NCBI GenBank assembly: GCA_028292345.1
Contig: JAQGMN010000109.1
Span: 1-9,584, forward strand
Direction of reading: 5' to 3'
Source: Polaromonas sp.
GTDB taxonomy: Bacteria; Pseudomonadota; Gammaproteobacteria; Burkholderiales; Burkholderiaceae_C
Length of the DNA: 9,584 nucleotides
Shown: one piece after another, positions 6,110 to 9,584 of the stretch
Layout of the letters: each line of letters begins with the position of its first letter
How positions within the stretch are numbered: the first letter of the stretch is position 1
Made by a program: the position numbers and the translations under genes
The notes under the pieces: model-generated
Databases searched by the model: none
What the model was told of the DNA's origin: nothing
Seen by the model: the letters and a program-made list of their open reading frames with translations, nothing else

Positions 6110-7528
6110 ATGAGCGAAGTACTTTTCCAATCCCCCCTTTCCCCTGTTGCCCCTGCAAAGCCTGCCCCGCGCGTGGGTTTTGTCAGCCTGGGCTGTCCGA
6201 AGGCCCTGACCGACTCCGAGTTGATTTTGACCCGGCTCAGTGCGGAGGGCTACCAGACTTCCAAGACCTTCGAGGGTGCCGACCTGGTCATCGTCAATAC
6301 CTGCGGCTTTATCGATGATGCCGTCAGGGAAAGCCTGGACACCATCGGTGAGGCGCTGGCCGAAAACGGCAAGGTCATCGTGACAGGCTGCCTGGGCGCC
6401 AAGACGGGCGATGGCGGCGGCAATCTGGTGCGCCAGATGCATCCCAGCGTATTGGCGGTCACCGGCCCGCATGCCACGCAGGAAGTGATGGACGCGGTCC
6501 ATCTCAACCTGCCCAAACCCCATGACCCGTTTGTGGATCTGGTGCCCAATGCCTTTGGCATCGCCGGCATCAAGCTCACGCCCCGGCATTACGCTTACCT
6601 CAAGATCAGCGAAGGCTGCAACCATCGCTGCACCTTTTGCATCATTCCGTCCATGCGCGGCGACCTGGTGTCGCGGCCTGTCGGCGATGTGCTCAACGAG
6701 GCACGGGCTTTGTTTGAGGGTGGGGTCAAGGAACTGCTGGTGATCAGCCAGGACACGTCTGCCTATGGCGTCGATGTCAAATACCGTACCGGCTTCTGGG
6801 ATGGCAAGCCGGTCAAGACGCGGATGCTTGAACTGGTGCAGGCGCTGGGTGAAATTGCTGCGCCGTTTGGTGCCTGGGTGCGACTGCATTATGTCTATCC
6901 CTATCCCAGCGTGGATGAAATTCTTCCGCTGATGGCGACGGGCAAGGTGCTGCCTTACCTGGACGTGCCTTTGCAGCACAGCCACCCGGATGTCCTGAAG
7001 CGCATGAAGCGTCCTGCCAGCGGAGAAAAAAACCTGGAGCGGATTTCGCGATGGCGCGAGATGTGCCCTGAAATTGTCATTCGCAGCACCTTCATCGCCG
7101 GCTTTCCCGGTGAAACCGAAGATGAATTCGAGCATCTGCTTGATTTCATGCGAGAGGCAAAAATCGACCGCGCCGGCTGTTTTGCCTACAGCCCGGTTCA
7201 AGGTGCCACCGCCAACGATATTCCCGGAATGCTGCCGCTGGAGGTGCGCGAGGAGCGCCGTGCGCGCTTCATGGCCGTGGCCGAAGCCGTGTCAAGCCAG
7301 AAGCTCCACCTGCGCATTGGCGCGACCATGCAGGTGCTGGTTGACCATGCACCAGCTTTGGGACGCAAAGGCGGAACGGGACGGTCGTACGCCGATGCGC
7401 CCGAGATTGACGGCGTGGTCAAACTGCTGCCGCCCGAGAAGATCAGCAAGACCATGAAGGTTGGCGAGTTCACGCGCGCCCGCATCGTGGGTGTACAGGG
7501 TCACGACCTGGTTGGCGTGCCGGTCTGA
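6110..7528 (+). CDS. rimO: Ribosomal protein S12 methylthiotransferase RimO
   Basis: RimO is a radical-SAM enzyme that adds a methylthio group to a conserved aspartate (Asp-88/89 in E. coli numbering) of ribosomal protein S12. The 472-residue product has the three expected parts. The N-terminal UPF0004 domain binds an auxiliary 4Fe-4S cluster through C29, C65 and C94 (SLGCPK, NTCGF and TGCLG). The radical-SAM core has the CxxxCxxC motif at C170, C174 and C177 within SEGCNHRCTFCIIP. A C-terminal TRAM domain covers roughly 400-472. The motifs SLGCPK, EGCNH and RGDLVSRP distinguish RimO from the tRNA methylthiotransferase MiaB. The ATG at 6110 lacks a ribosome binding site, but the protein has the usual length, with a short Pro-rich lead of about 20 residues before RVGFVSLGC. 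It is a single gene between the phaR terminator and a bidirectional terminator. Confidence 0.96.
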   Translation: MSEVLFQSPLSPVAPAKPAPRVGFVSLGCPKALTDSELILTRLSAEGYQTSKTFEGADLVIVNTCGFIDDAVRESLDTIGEALAENGKVIVTGCLGAKTGDGGGNLVRQMHPSVLAVTGPHATQEVMDAVHLNLPKPHDPFVDLVPNAFGIAGIKLTPRHYAYLKISEGCNHRCTFCIIPSMRGDLVSRPVGDVLNEARALFEGGVKELLVISQDTSAYGVDVKYRTGFWDGKPVKTRMLELVQALGEIAAPFGAWVRLHYVYPYPSVDEILPLMATGKVLPYLDVPLQHSHPDVLKRMKRPASGEKNLERISRWREMCPEIVIRSTFIAGFPGETEDEFEHLLDFMREAKIDRAGCFAYSPVQGATANDIPGMLPLEVREERRARFMAVAEAVSSQKLHLRIGATMQVLVDHAPALGRKGGTGRSYADAPEIDGVVKLLPPEKISKTMKVGEFTRARIVGVQGHDLVGVPV

Positions 7529-7555
7529 CGCTTATCATTCCGGTTTTCTTTGTGC

Positions 7556-7579
7556 CATTTCCTTCATTCGAAGGAAATG
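7556..7579. other. Perfect 10 bp hairpin in the rimO 3' untranslated region
   Basis: CATTTCCTTC (7556-7565), loop ATTC (7566-7569) and GAAGGAAATG (7570-7579) form a perfect 10 bp stem 27 bp after the rimO stop. No T tract follows, so it is not a standard terminator. It could protect the mRNA 3' end or be a binding site. Confidence 0.55.
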
Positions 7580-7607
7580 AACAGCAAATGCCAACATCGA
7601 GCAAGCG

Positions 7608-7641
7608 AAAAAAAAGCTACTGCGTGAACAGTAGCTTTTTT
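7608..7641. terminator. Bidirectional rho-independent terminator (rimO and tRNA-Leu)
   Basis: A 7 bp core AGCTACT (7615-7621)/AGTAGCT (7630-7636) with loop GCGTGAAC is flanked by eight A on the left (7608-7615) and six T on the right (7636-7641). It therefore works in both directions: for rimO on the plus strand and for tRNA-Leu on the minus strand, whose 3' end lies 16 bp away. Confidence 0.9.
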
Positions 7642-7657
7642 CCAGCTTGGGTAATTT

Positions 7658-7742
7658 TGGTGCCCGGGAGAGAACTCGAATCTCCACATCTTGCGATACA
7701 CGGACCTGAACCGTGCGCGTCTACCAATTCCGCCACCCGGGC
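7658..7742 (-). tRNA. tRNA-Leu (anticodon CAG)
   Basis: On the minus strand the 85 nt sequence folds as a class II tRNA. The acceptor stem is GCCCGGG (complement of 7736-7742) paired with CCCGGGC, followed by discriminator A and an encoded CCA ending at 7658. The D region is GGCGGAATTGGTAGACGC, the anticodon stem CACGG/CCGTG has loop TTCAGGT with anticodon CAG (reads CUG, the main leucine codon in this GC-rich genome), and the extended variable arm has an ATC-GCAA-GAT hairpin. The T arm GGAGA/TCTCT has loop TTCGAGT. A terminator follows directly. Confidence 0.97.
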
Positions 7743-8037
7743 ACAGCAAGCAGTTTAACATTACATTTTTGGCTTATCCGGCCTTCTGGCGGAAAAAATT
7801 CAATTGTTTAAAAAAAATTGGCATGGACAGACCAAATGCTGGATCGAAACCAAGCGGAATTTCCAATTCCTGAAACAGATATGGCGTTCCATTCAGGGGA
7901 TGACCGGCTTTTCATAAATCGCGGCTAGTATCTGGTTTTAAACTGATCAGACAATAAACGGAACTGGCCGATTTTCATTCTCCCCGCGCATTGGCTGGAC
8001 AAGCTTCAGCTGCGCGATCCCATGAAAGAGACTTCTT
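7743..8037. other. AT-richer intergenic region between divergent tRNA-Leu and rnr
   Basis: About 295 bp without a supportable gene; the sequence is visibly richer in A and T than the flanking genes. It must hold the tRNA-Leu promoter (minus strand, near 7743-7790) and the rnr promoter (plus strand), but neither is clear. Items seen are a CAATT/AATTG inverted repeat around an A-rich stretch (7801-7820), a small GGAAT/ATTCC hairpin (7856-7870), an 8 bp palindrome CTGATCAG (7943-7950) and a -10-like GACAAT (7950-7955) without a good -35. An ATG at 8022 opens a 21-codon frame that ends at 8087 and overlaps the rnr start. Confidence 0.5.
8024..8030 (+). promoter_or_regulatory. Possible ribosome binding site for rnr
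   Basis: The purine run GAAAGAG lies 7 nt before the in-frame ATC at 8038. It is the best-spaced ribosome binding site near the start of the rnr frame and is the main reason to consider the ATC as initiator. Confidence 0.35.
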
Positions 8038-9584
8038 ATCAAAACCAATCTTCCCAATTCCGGCGCTGCCGCCGGACTCCTCGCTGAATTCGAGGGCATT
8101 GTGTCCGGTCACCGCGATGGCCATGGTTTCGTCCAGCGTAGCGATGGCGAAGCCGATATCTACCTGCCGCCCAACGAAATGCGCGCCGTGCTGCACAACG
8201 ACCGCGTCAAGGCGCGCATCGTGCGGCATGACCGAAAGAACCGGCCCGAGGGCCGCGTCACCGAAATCATCGAGCGCTCGCCCAATCCGATCATCGGCCG
8301 TCTGCTTCAGGAAAGCGGTGTCTGGCTCGTGGCGCCCGAGGACAAGCGTTATGGCCAGGATGTGCTGATTCCCAAGGGCGCCACCGGCACGGCCAAGACC
8401 GGACAGATCGTCGTCGTGCAGTTGACCGAGCCGCCCGCATTATTCGGCCAGCCGGTGGGGCGTGTGACGGAAGTGCTCGGTGAAATCGACGATCCGGGCA
8501 TGGAAATCGAAATAGCCGTGCGCAAGTACGGCGTGCCGCACATCTTCAGCGACAACGCGCTGGCGCTCGCGCGCGCCTTGCCCGATGCGGTCCGACCTGT
8601 CGACAAGCAGCATCGCATTGACCTGACCGACATTCCCCTTGTCACCATCGACGGCGAGGATGCGCGCGACTTTGACGATGCGGTGTACTGCGAGCCCGTG
8701 AAGGTGGGGCGCGGCAAGGGCTGGCGCCTGCTGGTGGCGATTGCCGATGTGAGCCATTACGTCGAGACCGGCAGCGCGATTGACATTGACGCCTATGACC
8801 GCGCCACGAGCGTGTATTTTCCGCGCCGCGTGATTCCCATGCTGCCCGAAAAGCTGTCCAACGGCCTGTGCTCGCTCAATCCGCATGTCGAGCGGCTGTG
8901 CATGGTCTGCGACATGCTGGTCAATGCCAAGGGCGAGGTTCACGCCTACCAGTTCTATCCGGCCGTGATGCTCAGCCAGGCGCGCCTGACTTACAACGAA
9001 GTGGCCGCCATCCTGGGCAATACCCGTGGACCGGAAGCGCAGCAGCGCAAGTCCATCGTGCCGCACCTGCTGCATCTGCACGAGGTGTACCAGGCCTTGC
9101 TCAAGGAACGCGGCATGCGCGGCGCGGTTGATTTTGAAACGACTGAAACGCAGATCGTCTGCGATGAGGTTGGCCGGATCGAGAAAATCATTCCGCGCAC
9201 CCGCAACGTGGCGCACCGCGTGATTGAAGAGTCGATGCTGGCGGCCAATGTCTGCTCTGCCGACTTCATTGCGCAAAGCAAGCACACGGCACTTTTTCGT
9301 GTCCATGAAAGCCCGACACCCGAGAAGATCGAGTTGTTGCGCAACTACCTCAAGGCCGTCGGAATCGGCATGTCGGTCAGTGACGACCCGTCGCCGGGCG
9401 AGTTCCAGCAAATCGCCATGGCCACCAAGGACAGGCCGGACGCGCAGCAGATCCACTCCATGCTGCTGCGTTCCATGCAGCAGGCGATCTACACGCCAAT
9501 GAATGCGGGACACTTCGGCCTGGCCTACGAGGCCTACACGCACTTCACCAGTCCGATCCGCCGGTATCCCGACCTGCTGGTGCA
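8038..9584 (+). CDS. rnr: Ribonuclease R (3' end outside window; start unresolved)
   Basis: RNase R is a processive 3'-5' exoribonuclease that degrades structured RNA in mRNA turnover, rRNA quality control and cold response. The frame is open without a stop from 8026 to the right edge. Counting from 8038, a first cold-shock (OB) domain covers about 17-65 (FEGIVSGHRDGHGFV), a second about 83-145, and the RNB catalytic domain follows. Its metal site is IDGEDARDFDDAV with D205, D211 and D213, the apparent equivalents of E. coli D272, D278 and D280 as I recall them. RNB is near its HFTSPIRRYPDL signature when the window ends, so its end and any S1 domain are missing. The start is a puzzle: a stop at 8023-8025 closes the frame, the first ordinary start codon is GTG at 8101, which would cut the first strand of the OB fold, and 8038 is an ATC. 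No N-terminal helix-turn-helix domain of about 65-70 residues, present in E. coli, is seen. Confidence 0.9.
   Translation, partial: MKTNLPNSGAAAGLLAEFEGIVSGHRDGHGFVQRSDGEADIYLPPNEMRAVLHNDRVKARIVRHDRKNRPEGRVTEIIERSPNPIIGRLLQESGVWLVAPEDKRYGQDVLIPKGATGTAKTGQIVVVQLTEPPALFGQPVGRVTEVLGEIDDPGMEIEIAVRKYGVPHIFSDNALALARALPDAVRPVDKQHRIDLTDIPLVTIDGEDARDFDDAVYCEPVKVGRGKGWRLLVAIADVSHYVETGSAIDIDAYDRATSVYFPRRVIPMLPEKLSNGLCSLNPHVERLCMVCDMLVNAKGEVHAYQFYPAVMLSQARLTYNEVAAILGNTRGPEAQQRKSIVPHLLHLHEVYQALLKERGMRGAVDFETTETQIVCDEVGRIEKIIPRTRNVAHRVIEESMLAANVCSADFIAQSKHTALFRVHESPTPEKIELLRNYLKAVGIGMSVSDDPSPGEFQQIAMATKDRPDAQQIHSMLLRSMQQAIYTPMNAGHFGLAYEAYTHFTSPIRRYPDLLV

Noticed and set aside
8022..8087. Short frame from ATG 8022 as an independent 21-codon leader peptide.
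   Set aside because: It has no ribosome binding site, and its second half (RCRRTPR) looks like an out-of-frame reading of the rnr start. It is more likely the shifted 5' end of rnr or not translated.
8440..9543. Long open frame on the minus strand (367 codons) opposite rnr.
   Set aside because: The plus strand encodes an intact RNB domain over the same stretch; the antisense product shows no family motifs.

Overview
The window reads as ordinary chromosomal sequence of a betaproteobacterium, most likely from the family Comamonadaceae (a Polaromonas- or Rhodoferax-like organism is my guess). The basis is the high-GC coding sequence, a polyhydroxybutyrate (PHB) regulator of the PhaR type, a RelA with the betaproteobacterial/gammaproteobacterial architecture, CCA-encoding tRNA genes, and an intergenic palindromic repeat (around 881-942) of a kind I recall as common in this family. 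No mobile element, phage gene, CRISPR array or defence system is visible.

Layout. Positions 1-864 (+) hold the 3' part of an FAD-dependent oxidoreductase of the L-2-hydroxyglutarate oxidase family. It converges on bdhA (978-1760, -), a D-3-hydroxybutyrate dehydrogenase with all expected catalytic residues, and the palindromic repeat lies between the two stop codons. Divergent from bdhA is an alpha/beta hydrolase of unknown substrate (about 1885-2796, +), followed 28 bp later by relA (2825-5095, +), a ppGpp synthetase with a degenerate hydrolase domain. Next come tRNA-Val(GAC) (5175-5251, +) with its own promoter and terminator, phaR (5412-6029, +, TTG start), a terminator, and rimO (6110-7528, +), the ribosomal protein S12 methylthiotransferase. 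A bidirectional terminator (7608-7641) separates rimO from tRNA-Leu(CAG) on the minus strand (7658-7742). An AT-richer gap of about 295 bp then leads into rnr (RNase R, +), which runs off the right edge.

How the genes fit together. Two themes recur. One is translation and its control: RelA senses uncharged tRNA on stalled ribosomes, RimO modifies S12, RNase R degrades structured RNA, and there are two tRNA genes. The other is PHB metabolism: BdhA oxidises the monomer released from PHB, and PhaR represses PHB granule genes. Apart from hydrolase-relA, which could be co-transcribed, the genes look like independent transcription units, because terminators or strand changes separate them.

What deserves attention is mostly at gene starts. 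The rnr reading frame has no ATG, GTG or TTG that would include the whole first cold-shock domain; the best explanations are an ATC start at 8038 with a well-placed GA-rich ribosome binding site, or a one-base frameshift after the ATG at 8022. phaR can only start at a TTG, and this TTG lies inside a perfect TTGC-N3-GCAA palindrome that could be its autoregulatory operator. rimO may be transcribed from a promoter that starts exactly at its ATG (leaderless). I did not find a convincing previously undescribed multi-gene system.
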